Assembly (NCBI RefSeq): GCF_034259105.1
Contig: NZ_CP139478.1
Location: forward strand, 906,001 to 970,000
DNA from: Limosilactobacillus reuteri
GTDB taxonomy: Bacteria; Bacillota; Bacilli; Lactobacillales; Lactobacillaceae
DNA length: 64,000 nucleotides
Direction of reading: 5' to 3'
Part shown: one piece after another, positions 45,852 through 55,700 of the stretch
Layout: every line of letters begins with the position of its first letter
Numbering within the stretch: position 1 is the stretch's first letter
The notes under the pieces: generated by a model
What the model was told of the DNA's origin: nothing
What the model saw: only the letters and a program-made list of their open reading frames with translations
Databases searched by the model: none
Translations under genes and position numbers: made by a program

Positions 45852-47774
45852 ATGAAAAAGCATCGGAAATTAGGCTTTATTCTTTGTTTAGCAGTTCCGT
45901 TAGGGCTTAGCTTATCTCATCCTACTCCCACTAATGCATCAGTAGTAATGCAGGATAACACTCAAGCTGATGTTAAAGTTGATGTTCAAAGTTCAAAAAC
46001 GATAAAAAATGATGAGGATCAATCGGCCCTTGCAATTGCACAACAAGTTAAGAATCAACAAATCGATAGTCAGCAGCTAGTTAATGATACATATCAAAAA
46101 ATGGCGGAAAATAAGGATCTTAATAGTGTGATTTATCAAGATCCAGTAAATGCACGGCAACAGGTAAATGCTTTGCCAGATACAAACACTACTTCAGAGC
46201 AGCCTTTTTACGGAGTGCCAATTCTAATTAAAGGGTTAGGCCAAGCATATAAAGGATATCCGAATACGAATGGACTTCCGTATATGGAAGATAATCGTTA
46301 TGGTTATACTAAAAATTTTGTGGCAAAGTTGCAGAAAATGGGATTTGTAATTGTTGGTGAAACAAATTATCCTGAGTTAGGATTAATTAATGTTACAGAT
46401 TCCAATTTATATGGGCCAGCGCATAATCCATGGGACCTCACGCGAAATGCTGGCGGATCTTCTGGTGGAGCGGCGGCAAGTGTGGCTGCTGGAATAGTAC
46501 CGCTTGCAACCGGAAATGATGCTGGTGGTTCCTTAAGAATTCCTGCTTCGTGGTCAGGTGTAATTGGGTTAAAACCTACTCAGGGAATTATTCTTGGAGA
46601 TTCATTAACGCCTTCAGTGGTTAACTTTGCAGAAACGCGGCGGATTGATGACACGATCAAGTTATTTGAGGGCTTACTAGATCCAAAACGGAAATCATTA
46701 TTGAAGGAATTTCCGCTTAAGCTCCAAGACCTAAAAATTGCATATTCATTAAAATCACCAGTAGGTTCTGTTGTTAGTGTGGACGCTAAAACAGCTGTTT
46801 TAAATGCAGTAACCTTCTTACGGCAACAGGGCTTTCAAGTAGTCGAAAAGGATAGTCCGGTTGATGGGGTAAAACTGATGCGTGCTTATTATTTAGGGGC
46901 TTTGAGTGACGGAACAGTTGCTAATTATCTGGCTCAACAAAAACTGCACCGTAATCTGCAGGCTAGCGATGTCACAGAGCATTTGGTTAGTCCGATGACA
47001 TATGCGTTGTATGAAGCTAGTAAAAAAGCACCCAAAGAAATAAAGCAAACTTACAATAATGAATTAGCGTTAGTTGCTGCTCAGATGAAGAGTTTTCATG
47101 AAGAATATCCGATTTATTTAACGCCAACTACCGCAACGGTTGCACCATTAAATTCTGATCCAGCATTTTTACCAGCAGATGTTGCTAAAATTTTGCAAAT
47201 GGCCAAGATGCCTTTTGATCAACAAATGGATGTTATTTACAATGCTTGGTATCATGGATTAAGTAAAACGCCATTTACGCAATTAGCTAATTTAGCAGGA
47301 GAGCCAGCATTAAGTTTGCCAACCTATGTTAACGCACAAGGATTGCCATTAGGGATTCAGTTAGAAGGAGAAAAGGGCAGTGATCTGATTTTATTAGCAT
47401 TAGGGAAATTATTTGAAGAGAAAGGTAAACTAATCTTCCTAAGTGATTACCAAAAGTTAAATAATGATGTCCAGCCTAGTGAGCCACAAAATGAAGACGC
47501 AGCAAATATCTCAAAAGTTGTTGTCCATAATTTAGGCAAAAAATCAGTTTATGAATTCCAAACTGCTTCAAGTAAACTTAATATTTCAGATAATGTTAGT
47601 CCGAAATATGTAGTAAAAACTTCGCAACAAGTGAATGCCAGGAAATTGCAATCAACAAAAGAAAAGCAGTTACCACAAACAGGATCAAATAATAATGATG
47701 GGTTAGTTTTGCTTGGATTAGCCTTATTCTCATTAAGTCTGACAAGTGTTTATCAAAACAAGCGAAAATTTTGA
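45852..47774 (+). CDS. Cell-wall-anchored amidase-signature enzyme (LPQTG)
   Basis: The 640-residue protein starts with a signal peptide (KKHRKLGFILCLAVPLGLSLS, cleavage near NASV). The amidase-signature domain follows: Lys in GVPILIKGLGQ, the Ser-Gly-rich GGSSGGAAASVAAG, and GNDAGGSLRIPAS, giving the Ser-cisSer-Lys triad. The C-terminus has LPQTG at about 607-611, a hydrophobic stretch and a positive tail (NKRKF), so sortase should link it to peptidoglycan. ATG 45852 follows TTGGAGGAT. Amidase-signature enzymes are usually cytosolic; the surface form may act on peptidoglycan amides or external amides. The substrate is unknown. Confidence 0.88.
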   Translation: MKKHRKLGFILCLAVPLGLSLSHPTPTNASVVMQDNTQADVKVDVQSSKTIKNDEDQSALAIAQQVKNQQIDSQQLVNDTYQKMAENKDLNSVIYQDPVNARQQVNALPDTNTTSEQPFYGVPILIKGLGQAYKGYPNTNGLPYMEDNRYGYTKNFVAKLQKMGFVIVGETNYPELGLINVTDSNLYGPAHNPWDLTRNAGGSSGGAAASVAAGIVPLATGNDAGGSLRIPASWSGVIGLKPTQGIILGDSLTPSVVNFAETRRIDDTIKLFEGLLDPKRKSLLKEFPLKLQDLKIAYSLKSPVGSVVSVDAKTAVLNAVTFLRQQGFQVVEKDSPVDGVKLMRAYYLGALSDGTVANYLAQQKLHRNLQASDVTEHLVSPMTYALYEASKKAPKEIKQTYNNELALVAAQMKSFHEEYPIYLTPTTATVAPLNSDPAFLPADVAKILQMAKMPFDQQMDVIYNAWYHGLSKTPFTQLANLAGEPALSLPTYVNAQGLPLGIQLEGEKGSDLILLALGKLFEEKGKLIFLSDYQKLNNDVQPSEPQNEDAANISKVVVHNLGKKSVYEFQTASSKLNISDNVSPKYVVKTSQQVNARKLQSTKEKQLPQTGSNNNDGLVLLGLALFSLSLTSVYQNKRKF

Positions 47775-47855
47775 TAAACAGTTTTGACTAATCCTGTACA
47801 TAATTTATAATATGAGTAGGAAGAGAATTCTTGAATTGAATAGGAGGAAATAGAT

Positions 47856-48131
47856 ATGTCATTGATGCAAAATACCTCAGAAATTAACAAGACTAATAAG
47901 CAGGTGTACTTAATCACTTTATTGCGGAAGAGTACAAATATGCCACAATACATTGACCACATGATTTATGAAACTGCAGAAGGTGGTCAAGAATTTATGG
48001 CGCGCTTAGTCGAAGCTTTTTCACGGGCAGGTTACCGGGAAAAGAAGCTTAGCGACGACAAGTACAACCTCGATAACGGACTTGATAAGATCACTTTGCG
48101 GGGTTCATACCAACCTATTTACAAGGGATAA
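47856..48131 (+). CDS. Conserved-looking small protein, function unknown
   Basis: A 91-residue soluble protein with a strong TAGGAGG site and ATG at 47856. It has mixed charges, no membrane segment, and a pattern of helix (SLMQNTSEINKTNKQVYLI) then MIYETAEGGQEFMARLVEAF and a basic strand-like end (ITLRGSYQPIYKG). Codon use is biased as in expressed genes. I do not recognise the family; a downstream bidirectional terminator isolates it from the DUF805 gene. Confidence 0.7.
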   Translation: MSLMQNTSEINKTNKQVYLITLLRKSTNMPQYIDHMIYETAEGGQEFMARLVEAFSRAGYREKKLSDDKYNLDNGLDKITLRGSYQPIYKG

Positions 48132-48146
48132 TTAAAATTGACTAAA

Positions 48147-48188
48147 TTAAAAGAGCTGATGCTGCATTTGAGGCACCAGCTCTTTTAA
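48147..48188. terminator. Bidirectional terminator
   Basis: TTAAAAGAGCTG pairs with CAGCTCTTTTAA, with inner TGC...GCA, between two convergent genes. Confidence 0.88.
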
Positions 48189-48189
48189 T

Positions 48190-48681
48190 TTAGTTATTGT
48201 TTCGTAACGATAGAACCTTAACATCGTTTTCGTAGTTAGCACTCCACCAACCTTGTTTATTGACGTAACCAGTTGGCAAGCAAAGAATAACTAAGAAGAT
48301 TATCTCGATGACTGAGGAAATAGTTTCCATCACTGCATTGTCGTTACTTGTAAAAATAAGGGAAAGTAACCAGAAAACTAAGACAGTCCAGCCAGTCAAA
48401 CCGGTATCACGAACCCGCCGGACACAGATAGCAATTCCGGGAATAATAATAGCAATAGCGAATACTGCAATAACGAAAAGCAAGAAAATTAAGAATCCAA
48501 CGCCACGATTATAGCCATTCATAATCGAAGTGACAGAAGCAAAACCAGCGATTGCTAGTAAGAAATATAAAATAACAAAAATAATGAAATTAACTAATAC
48601 TGGCCACCAAAAATCCGCCCGCGTTGAAGTAGCCCGGTACTTAAAGGCGTTTTCCCAGTAGTATTTGTAAGCTTCAAACAT
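48190..48681 (-). CDS. DUF805-family membrane protein
   Basis: A 163-residue integral membrane protein. It has the DUF805 start (YKYYWENAFKYRATSTRADFWW), four hydrophobic segments and the conserved ICVRRVRDTGLTGW loop. GGAGGAG precedes the ATG. DUF805 proteins (YhaH/YhaI type) have no established function. Confidence 0.9.
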   Translation of the reverse strand: MFEAYKYYWENAFKYRATSTRADFWWPVLVNFIIFVILYFLLAIAGFASVTSIMNGYNRGVGFLIFLLFVIAVFAIAIIIPGIAICVRRVRDTGLTGWTVLVFWLLSLIFTSNDNAVMETISSVIEIIFLVILCLPTGYVNKQGWWSANYENDVKVLSLRNNN

Positions 48682-48760
48682 ACAATTCTCCTCCTTTGAT
48701 AGGTTTGCTTTGATTATAGCATTTTTGCGGGGATGTAGATTGACTTATGATTTGGGGAGG

Positions 48761-48807
48761 AGAAAAAATCCCTAGCCTTGGTAATTTTTTATCAAGGTTA
48801 GGGAATT
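48761..48807 (-). terminator. Terminator of the SDR gene
   Basis: AATCCCTA-g-CCTTG pairs with CAAGG-t-TAGGGAATT; on the minus strand a T run follows. Confidence 0.82.
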
Positions 48808-48830
48808 ACTATTTTATATTGAAAACTAAA

Positions 48831-49616
48831 TTAGATAAATTGAACTCCACCGTCAATTTGGACAGCTTGACCAGTCATGTAGTCAGATTTGTCTGAAGCG
48901 AGGTAGGAGACAAAGTTAGCGACGTCTGATGGATGTTCAACACGACCAAGAGCAATTCCGTCAATAGCGGCCTTTAAGTATTGACCTTTTTCACCACCAT
49001 TTTCTTCAACCATCTTTTCGTCGATAAAGTCCCACATATCGGTACCCACAATACCTGGGCAATAGGCATTAACCGTAATATTAAATTTAGCTAATTCCTT
49101 AGCAGCTACTTGTGTTAATCCACGAATAGCAAATTTAGTTGAAGAGTATGCTCCTAATTGTTCATAACCAATGTGTCCAGCGATACTTGAAGCATTGATG
49201 ATTTTACGGATTTTATCTCCATCATCTTGCTTCCTGAATTGTTCAGCAGCAGCTTGAATCCCAAACAGAACACTATCAACATTAGTAGCGTAAATTTTAT
49301 GAAATTCTTCGGCTGATTCGTCTAGGAGATTACCGATTTGTGCAATTCCGGCATTGTTAATGTAAGTGTCAAGGCGTCCAAAGTTATCCACAGCAGCTTT
49401 TACAAGCATTTCATGAGTTTCCTTTTTTGAAACGTCACCAGGAGCTGCCACAACCTTATATCCTTTGTCAGCTAATTCTTTGGTTGTCTTGTCTGTTTCT
49501 TCTTTATGATAACCATTAATGACCATTTCATAGCCATCTTTTCCTAGTTGTTCCGCAATGCCCTTTCCGATACCACGACTACTACCAGTAATAACAGCAA
49601 CTTTTTGTTCAGTCAT
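48831..49616 (-). CDS. Short-chain dehydrogenase/reductase, acetoin reductase-like
   Basis: A 261-residue SDR. NAD(P)-binding TGSSRGIGKG is near residue 11, NNAGIAQIG follows, the catalytic Ser is in INASSIAGHIG, and YSSTK holds the Tyr and Lys. C-terminal TGQAVQIDGGVQF is of the classical SDR type. The overall pattern is close to acetoin/diacetyl reductases (BudC/ButA), enzymes of 2,3-butanediol formation. ATG 49616 follows AAAGGAGATTTTATT. Substrate assignment is tentative. Confidence 0.85.
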   Translation of the reverse strand: MTEQKVAVITGSSRGIGKGIAEQLGKDGYEMVINGYHKEETDKTTKELADKGYKVVAAPGDVSKKETHEMLVKAAVDNFGRLDTYINNAGIAQIGNLLDESAEEFHKIYATNVDSVLFGIQAAAEQFRKQDDGDKIRKIINASSIAGHIGYEQLGAYSSTKFAIRGLTQVAAKELAKFNITVNAYCPGIVGTDMWDFIDEKMVEENGGEKGQYLKAAIDGIALGRVEHPSDVANFVSYLASDKSDYMTGQAVQIDGGVQFI

Positions 49617-49738
49617 AATAAAATCTCCTTTAAATACAACCTTACTTTCTAACAACAAGTTAATTATTGCACAAATTAAAAATAAAAGGATACTTTTTTG
49701 CTAAAATTTGGTAAAATGCTTAAATGTTTTTACTTACG

Positions 49739-49768
49739 TTGCATAGGAGTGTTAATTTTTCTTATAAT
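49739..49768 (+). promoter_or_regulatory. Probable promoter of the hsd operon
   Basis: TTGCAT (49739-49744) and TATAAT (49763-49768) are separated by 18 bases, 33 bases before the hsdR ATG. Confidence 0.55.
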
Positions 49769-49801
49769 GTTAAAGAATATAAAGTTAAAGTGGGTTATTA
49801 A

Positions 49802-52800
49802 ATGACTATTTGGAAGAGCGAACTAGCATTTGAAAATGAATTAATTAACCATCTTAGTAATTTAGGTGGAACTAAGCAATGGGAATACTTACCACAGATT
49901 AAAACAACAGATCAATTGTGGGACAACTTTAAGCGTATTCTTGAGCAACATAATCAAGACCGCCTAGAGAAACCGTTATCGCCAACGGAATTTAATCAAG
50001 TGAAGGCGATAATCAACAAATTAAATACTCCCTATGAAGCAGGGCAGTTTCTATATGGGACTAATGGAATATCGCAAATTGAAATTGATCGTGATGATGG
50101 TAAACATGTATATTTAACAGTTTTTGACCAGGATCAAATAGGTGCTGGGAATACTGTTTATCAAATTGTTAACCAAGTTGAACGTCCAGCAGTAATTCCA
50201 GGACGGAAGAATCGTCGTTTTGACGTAACAATGTTAATAAATGGTTTACCAATTATCCAAATTGAGGAAAAAGCTGATGGTCGGGATGCTAAAGAAGCGT
50301 TAAACCAAATGCATCAATATATCGAAGAAGACCAATACTCAGATATTTTTGGCACTCTTCAGATCTTGGTGGCCTTAACACCACATGATGCTCGTTACAT
50401 GGCTAATGCAACTGCTGACAAGTTTAATACCGATTTTGCATTTCAATGGCAACGAGCAAAGGATAATAAACCAGTGCTAGATGCAATGCAATTTGCGGAT
50501 CTAATGTTATCAATTCCGATGGCCCATCAAATGGCAACAAACTATATGATTTTAGATGGAACGCCCCGTCATCAAATGATAAAGATTATGCGTCCATATC
50601 AAGTTTATGCAACAAAACGAGTCATTAACAAAATTCGTGAGCATACGTTTGGGATTGATGATCAACGAATCGGATATGTTTGGCATACAACTGGATCTGG
50701 TAAAACCATCAGTTCATTTAAGGCTGCCTGGCTTGCATCACGATTACCTAATGTTGATAAAGTTGTATTTATGGTTGATCGAGTGGCCTTAACTAACCAA
50801 ACAGTTGATGAATATATGGCGTATGATCCTGAAAATACTGAAGGAAGTAATGGGGGAGTAGTTACTGATACTGCTAATCGGTGGGCATTAGCTAATAAAT
50901 TGAAGCGTAAAGGAAACGGAATTATTGTAACTTCTACTCAAAAGATGGATGCAATGGTTCGAAGCAAGGACTTTAAGCCTGTTGATAAGAATCTTGTCTT
51001 TATTGTTGATGAAGCTCACCGATCAACTTCTGGGGAAATGCTGCAAAGAATTCGGAAAGCTTTTCCTAAATCGGCCTGGATTGGTTATACTGGGACTCCT
51101 GTCTTTCCAGAAGAAAATGGTAAGTCTAAAGCGCCGACAACTCGTGATATCTTTGGGGATGTTATTCATACTTATACAATTCAAGATGCCATTAAAGATG
51201 GTAATGTTCTTGGATTCAAGGTGGATTTTGAAACAACATTAACTGAAAAAGTACTGCGAGAACAGTATCTGCCAGAGTATTTTAAGGCTCGCTATCCTAA
51301 GATGACAGATGAGGAAATTCAAGAACGAATCGCCAATATGAATGAAAATGATATGGACGATAAGGTTGAGCCAAGTGTCTATGATGAAAATCATAAACAT
51401 ATTGAGTTGGTTGTTGAGGATATCTTGAGAAATTGGAATAAGCGCTCCGTTAATGGTAAGTACAATGCAATTCTTACTACTCATGTTGGCGGCGGGAAAG
51501 CATCCACTCCAATGGCGATGGAGTATTATAACGAATTTAAGAAGCAAAATGCTAAAAAGGAACATCCATTACGAATCGGAATTACCTTTAGTCAAGATAC
51601 GTCCAATGGTGATAATCAGTTAGAGACAAATGATTCTTTGCGTAAAGCAATGCAAGACTACAATGAAATGTTTGGTACGAGCTTTAATGATAAGCAGGTT
51701 AAAGAATATACAGAACAAGTAGTTTCGCGATTGAATCGGACAATTGATGATGTCAAATACTTTGATCTTGTTATCGTTGTTGACCAATTATTAACAGGAT
51801 TTAATGCACCACAATTGAATACTCTTTATGTAGATCGGACATTAAAGGGTGCAGCTTTAATTCAAGCATATTCGCGAACAAATCGAGTTCAAGATATGCA
51901 AACCAAGCCATTCGGCCGAATTGTAAATTACCGATGGCCTAAACACACGGAAAAGTTAATGAAAAATGCATTAGCAAAATATGCAAATCGTAACTCCGCT
52001 AACATTCAAGAAGAACTTTTTAACGATGAAGGTAAAAACGATGGTGTTATTGCTCCTTCCTACGGTGAAGTTAAGAAAGAATTGCATAAGGTTGTAAATA
52101 GGTTAGCTGGTTTTTCAGAAGATTTTACTGATATTCCAGCAAGCGAAAATGCACAAGAACAAATGTACAAAGACTTACGCCAATACAACCATTTGATGGC
52201 AATTGCTAAGCAAGATGATAAATATGATGATACACATCCTGAAAAATTATTAACTTCATTGGGAATGAGCTTGGATGATGAAGAAATCTTAACAACCACT
52301 TTAGCAAATCGGCTAAAAACAAAAATTGCTAAAAGACATCATATTGATTTCTCACAAGTTGACCTTCAAATGGAACATGTTAAGGAAGTGAAGGTTAATT
52401 GGGATTATCTTGAAGGTTTAATTGTCGAGGTAATGAATAAGTATCACGATAACGACATTGAGGGCGCTAAAAAATCCGCTGAAGAAGTAAAGATTATTTC
52501 CGATAAATTAGAAGATCGAGGATATGCGGCCAAAATTCTAAGATTTATTAAGGATCTCTTCAAAGGAAAGGTTAAATTTGAATATCCAGTTCAGCAAAAG
52601 CACGTTAAGAAACTGATTGCGCAAAACAATGAAGGTCAGCAACGTTCTGCTATTTTTGAGTATAAGAAAAAGTGGGGACTAGCTGATATTGAAGATTCAC
52701 ATTTAATAAATGAAATCTTAGACAAGCATGTCATTGGTGCCGATGACCTAAATGGAAATGGAGAGCTCGACAACATCGTCATGGAAGGCCAAGCGGTATA

Positions 52801-52912
52801 TAAGACAGATGCTGAAGCTGAAGAGGTTAAGGGACTTTCAAGGATAAAATATCGAACGAAATTACGTCATTCTATCAATGAGTTTGCAGATGAATTAAAG
52901 AAAAAGTTTTAG
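49802..52912 (+). CDS. hsdR: Type I restriction enzyme R (translocase/nuclease) subunit
   Basis: HsdR cuts unmodified DNA after ATP-driven translocation in complex with HsdM and HsdS. The N-terminal nuclease motif is seen as RFDVTMLINGLPIIQIEEKADG (PD-ExK type). Superfamily 2 helicase motifs: TTGSGKT (296-302), DEAH (403-406), GYTGTPVF, VDQLLTGFNAPQLNTLYVD and QAYSRTNR. A helical C-terminal part binds HsdM. The 1036 residues are complete. The ribosome-binding site is weak. First gene of hsdR-hsdM-hsdS. Confidence 0.96.
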   Translation: MTIWKSELAFENELINHLSNLGGTKQWEYLPQIKTTDQLWDNFKRILEQHNQDRLEKPLSPTEFNQVKAIINKLNTPYEAGQFLYGTNGISQIEIDRDDGKHVYLTVFDQDQIGAGNTVYQIVNQVERPAVIPGRKNRRFDVTMLINGLPIIQIEEKADGRDAKEALNQMHQYIEEDQYSDIFGTLQILVALTPHDARYMANATADKFNTDFAFQWQRAKDNKPVLDAMQFADLMLSIPMAHQMATNYMILDGTPRHQMIKIMRPYQVYATKRVINKIREHTFGIDDQRIGYVWHTTGSGKTISSFKAAWLASRLPNVDKVVFMVDRVALTNQTVDEYMAYDPENTEGSNGGVVTDTANRWALANKLKRKGNGIIVTSTQKMDAMVRSKDFKPVDKNLVFIVDEAHRSTSGEMLQRIRKAFPKSAWIGYTGTPVFPEENGKSKAPTTRDIFGDVIHTYTIQDAIKDGNVLGFKVDFETTLTEKVLREQYLPEYFKARYPKMTDEEIQERIANMNENDMDDKVEPSVYDENHKHIELVVEDILRNWNKRSVNGKYNAILTTHVGGGKASTPMAMEYYNEFKKQNAKKEHPLRIGITFSQDTSNGDNQLETNDSLRKAMQDYNEMFGTSFNDKQVKEYTEQVVSRLNRTIDDVKYFDLVIVVDQLLTGFNAPQLNTLYVDRTLKGAALIQAYSRTNRVQDMQTKPFGRIVNYRWPKHTEKLMKNALAKYANRNSANIQEELFNDEGKNDGVIAPSYGEVKKELHKVVNRLAGFSEDFTDIPASENAQEQMYKDLRQYNHLMAIAKQDDKYDDTHPEKLLTSLGMSLDDEEILTTTLANRLKTKIAKRHHIDFSQVDLQMEHVKEVKVNWDYLEGLIVEVMNKYHDNDIEGAKKSAEEVKIISDKLEDRGYAAKILRFIKDLFKGKVKFEYPVQQKHVKKLIAQNNEGQQRSAIFEYKKKWGLADIEDSHLINEILDKHVIGADDLNGNGELDNIVMEGQAVYKTDAEAEEVKGLSRIKYRTKLRHSINEFADELKKKF

Positions 52913-52924
52913 GAGTTTTTTGAA

Positions 52925-54586
52925 GTGAATAAAGCACAAGAAATAACAAGTCAATTATGGGAAATGGCAAACCGCTTACGGAGCAATATGGATGCCAGCG
53001 AATATCGAAATTACATTTTAGGTTTTATGTTTTATCGGTATCTCTCAGAACACCAAGAAAAAAGTATGGTTGAAAATAAATTGATCGATGTCGCAGAGGG
53101 TCAGAGTGTAAATGACGCATATAAAGAACAAGCAAGTGGTGAAGACTTAAATGATTATTTAGAAGAAATTGCGTCTTCGCTTGGTTATGCGATTGCCCCT
53201 GAATATACATGGGCAACAATTGTTGATAAAGTTAATAGTAATACAATTGCTCCCTCAGACTATCAGGATATGTTAGATAGTTTTAACCATAATCTAAGCC
53301 TTAATCGGAATGCTAAAGTAGATTTTCATGGGATATTTGATGATATGAATCTAGGTAATTCTCGTCTAGGTAATTCAACATCAGCGCGGGCAAAGGCATT
53401 AACTGATATTGTTAATTTAGTAGACCAAGTTGAATATAGAGATGAAAATGGTAAAGATATTTTAGGAGATATTTATACATATCTAATTAAAGAATTTGCC
53501 GGAAATTCAGGAAAAAAAGCTGGAGAATTCTATACCCCACACCAGGTTTCTGAAGTATTAGCTAAATTAGCTACATCAAGTTTAGATCCTGAATTGGAAT
53601 CTCCAGAAGTGTATGACTTTGCTTGTGGAAGTGGATCGCTACTATTAACAGTAAAAGATCAGCTCAAGAATAAAGTTGCACAGAAGAAGTTAAAGTATGC
53701 CGGACAAGAATTAAACACGACAACTTATAATTTGGCGCGGATGAATTTAATGATGCATGATGTTCGTTATCAAAACATGACGCTAAAAAATGCAGACACG
53801 CTTGAAATAGATTGGCCTGATGGAGTAGACGAACATGGGGTAGATCATCCACATAGTTTTGATATGGTTGTGGCTAATCCGCCTTACTCTGCACGGTGGG
53901 ATAACAATGATAATAAGCTAAAAGATCCGCGTTTTAAGGAGTATGGAGCATTAGCACCGAAGACAAAAGCTGACTATGCCTTTCTTTTGCATGGTTTATA
54001 TCACTTAAAACAAGATGGAACGATGGCAATTGTTTTGCCACACGGAGTTCTATTCCGTGGTGCTAAGGAAGCTCAGATTCGTAAAGCATTATTAGAGAAA
54101 AATCAGATTGATGCAATTATTGGGTTGCCAGCAAACCTATTCTATTCAACTGGAATTCCGACAGTTGTACTTGTTTTAAAGAAGGATAAAGAAAATAAAG
54201 ATGTATTGTTTATTGACGCAAGCAAAAACTTTGAAAAGGGTAAGAACCAAAATGTCTTACGAAAAGAAGATATTGATAAGATAATCGATACATATAAGGA
54301 AAGAAAAGATGTTGATAAGTATGCTCATGTGGCAACAATCGATGAAATTAAAGAAAACGACTATAACCTTAATATTCCGCGATATGTTGACACATTTGAA
54401 CCCGAACCGCCAGTTGATCTTGGGAAGTTAACAAAAGAAATGGAAGAGACTCAAAAAGAGATTGAACAGACCCAAAGTGAGCTTTTGGGGATGATGAAAG
54501 AGCTAACTTCAAAAGACGAGAAGACCCAAAACGACTTAAACGAATTTATCAAAATGTTAGAAAACGAGGTAAAGCGTAATGGATAA
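52925..54586 (+). CDS. hsdM: Type I DNA methyltransferase (M) subunit
   Basis: HsdM methylates adenine in the target set by HsdS. The N-terminal helical domain (ITSQLWEMANRLRSNMDASEYRNYILGFMFYRYLSE) is followed by AdoMet-binding DFACGSGS (231-238) and the catalytic NPPY (318-321), with GEFYTPHQVSEVLAKL before them. A coiled-coil tail (about 500-553) contacts HsdS. GTG 52925 follows AGGAG. The stop overlaps hsdS by eight bases. Confidence 0.96.
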   Translation: MNKAQEITSQLWEMANRLRSNMDASEYRNYILGFMFYRYLSEHQEKSMVENKLIDVAEGQSVNDAYKEQASGEDLNDYLEEIASSLGYAIAPEYTWATIVDKVNSNTIAPSDYQDMLDSFNHNLSLNRNAKVDFHGIFDDMNLGNSRLGNSTSARAKALTDIVNLVDQVEYRDENGKDILGDIYTYLIKEFAGNSGKKAGEFYTPHQVSEVLAKLATSSLDPELESPEVYDFACGSGSLLLTVKDQLKNKVAQKKLKYAGQELNTTTYNLARMNLMMHDVRYQNMTLKNADTLEIDWPDGVDEHGVDHPHSFDMVVANPPYSARWDNNDNKLKDPRFKEYGALAPKTKADYAFLLHGLYHLKQDGTMAIVLPHGVLFRGAKEAQIRKALLEKNQIDAIIGLPANLFYSTGIPTVVLVLKKDKENKDVLFIDASKNFEKGKNQNVLRKEDIDKIIDTYKERKDVDKYAHVATIDEIKENDYNLNIPRYVDTFEPEPPVDLGKLTKEMEETQKEIEQTQSELLGMMKELTSKDEKTQNDLNEFIKMLENEVKRNG

Positions 54587-55700
54587 AAAGCCCGAAAAAT
54601 TGGTGCCTGAAGTCCGTTTTAAAGGATTTGCTGATGATTGGGAGCAGCGTAAGTTGGGGGAGTTTTACTCTTTTAAGAACGGATTGAATAAAGGTAAAGA
54701 ATACTTTGGACATGGAGTTCCAATTGTTAATTACACAGATGTATATCATCACAGATCCTTAGAGTTAAAAGATTTAAAAGGGAAAGTTGAACTTACATCT
54801 AATGAGGTTAAGAATAATTCTGCCAAAACAGGCGATCTTTTCTTTACTAGAACTTCTGAAACCATTGATGAGATTGGTTTTCCTGCCATTTTATTAAGCG
54901 CAAGTAATGATACTGTTTTTAGTGGCTTTTTAATTAGAGTAAGACCTATAGGTGGCGATCCATTAGACCTATTATTTAAAAAATACGTTTTTTATACTAA
55001 AACTTTTAGACAGGAAATGATGCGTAAAAGTACTATTACAACTAGAGCACTAACTTCAGGTAAAAATTTATCTAGCATGATTATGAAATTCCCGGATAAA
55101 ATAAAAGAGCAAAATTCTATTGGAAACTTACTAACTAAGCTAGATAACCTTATCACCCTCCAGCAACGAAAATTGGAACAACTTACACAGCTAAAAAAGG
55201 CACTTCAACAAAAACTATTCCCAAATAGTTTTCAGGAAAAACCATTATTACGAATATTACATGGTGATAATTCTTGGTGGAATAGTTATATCGGAGAAGT
55301 TTTTACTGAGAGAGTAGATAAAGGAAGTAGTGAAAAACTGCTCTCAGTATCAATTACTGATGGGGTATACCCATTTGATGAATCCAAGAGAAAAAATAAT
55401 TCTAGCAATGACAAACATAACTACAAAAAAGTTTTTCAAAATGATATTGCGTATAATTCAATGCGTTTATGGCAAGGCGCCTTAGGAGTATCAAATTATG
55501 AGGGAATAGTTAGTCCGGCATATACCGTTTTAAAACCGCTAGCTAATCAGAATTCAATTTTTTATGAGTTTATGTTTAAAAATATTGATATGCTTCACAT
55601 TTTCCAACGAAATTCTCAAGGCTTAACCTCTGATACTTGGAATCTAAAATTTAATCAGTTGCAACATATAAAAATAAAAACACCTAAATTTCAAGAATAA
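54579..55700 (+). CDS. hsdS: Type I specificity subunit HsdS, truncated by IS30 insertion
   Basis: The expressed hsdS begins MDKKPEKLVPEVRFKGFADDWEQRKLG. Target-recognition domain 1 spans about 28-190, the central conserved helix (LQQRKLEQLTQLKKALQQKLF) about 194-214, and domain 2 about 225-368. The frame then enters the IS after codon 368 and ends with five IS-encoded residues at 55700. The C-terminal conserved helix is thereby cut off. Joining codon 368 to base 56975 restores a 411-residue protein of normal length. The current product may be inactive or form a partial S subunit. Target sequence cannot be read from the protein. Confidence 0.93.
   Translation: MDKKPEKLVPEVRFKGFADDWEQRKLGEFYSFKNGLNKGKEYFGHGVPIVNYTDVYHHRSLELKDLKGKVELTSNEVKNNSAKTGDLFFTRTSETIDEIGFPAILLSASNDTVFSGFLIRVRPIGGDPLDLLFKKYVFYTKTFRQEMMRKSTITTRALTSGKNLSSMIMKFPDKIKEQNSIGNLLTKLDNLITLQQRKLEQLTQLKKALQQKLFPNSFQEKPLLRILHGDNSWWNSYIGEVFTERVDKGSSEKLLSVSITDGVYPFDESKRKNNSSNDKHNYKKVFQNDIAYNSMRLWQGALGVSNYEGIVSPAYTVLKPLANQNSIFYEFMFKNIDMLHIFQRNSQGLTSDTWNLKFNQLQHIKIKTPKFQE
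54639..54658 (+). repeat. hsdS shuffling repeat A (expressed gene, domain 1 start)
   Basis: TGGGAGCAGCGTAAGTTGGG encodes the WEQRKLG motif. Its exact reverse complement is at 58712-58731, and 17 of its bases recur inverted at 59309-59325. Confidence 0.85.
55158..55180 (+). repeat. hsdS shuffling repeat B (expressed gene, central helix)
   Basis: The 23 bases encode part of LQQRKLEQ and include CAGCAACGAAAATTGGAACA. They are found exactly inverted at 58826-58848. Confidence 0.85.
55670..55682 (+). repeat. Left target-site duplication of IS30 copy 2
   Basis: AAAAATAAAAACA, repeated exactly at 56962-56974. Confidence 0.85.
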
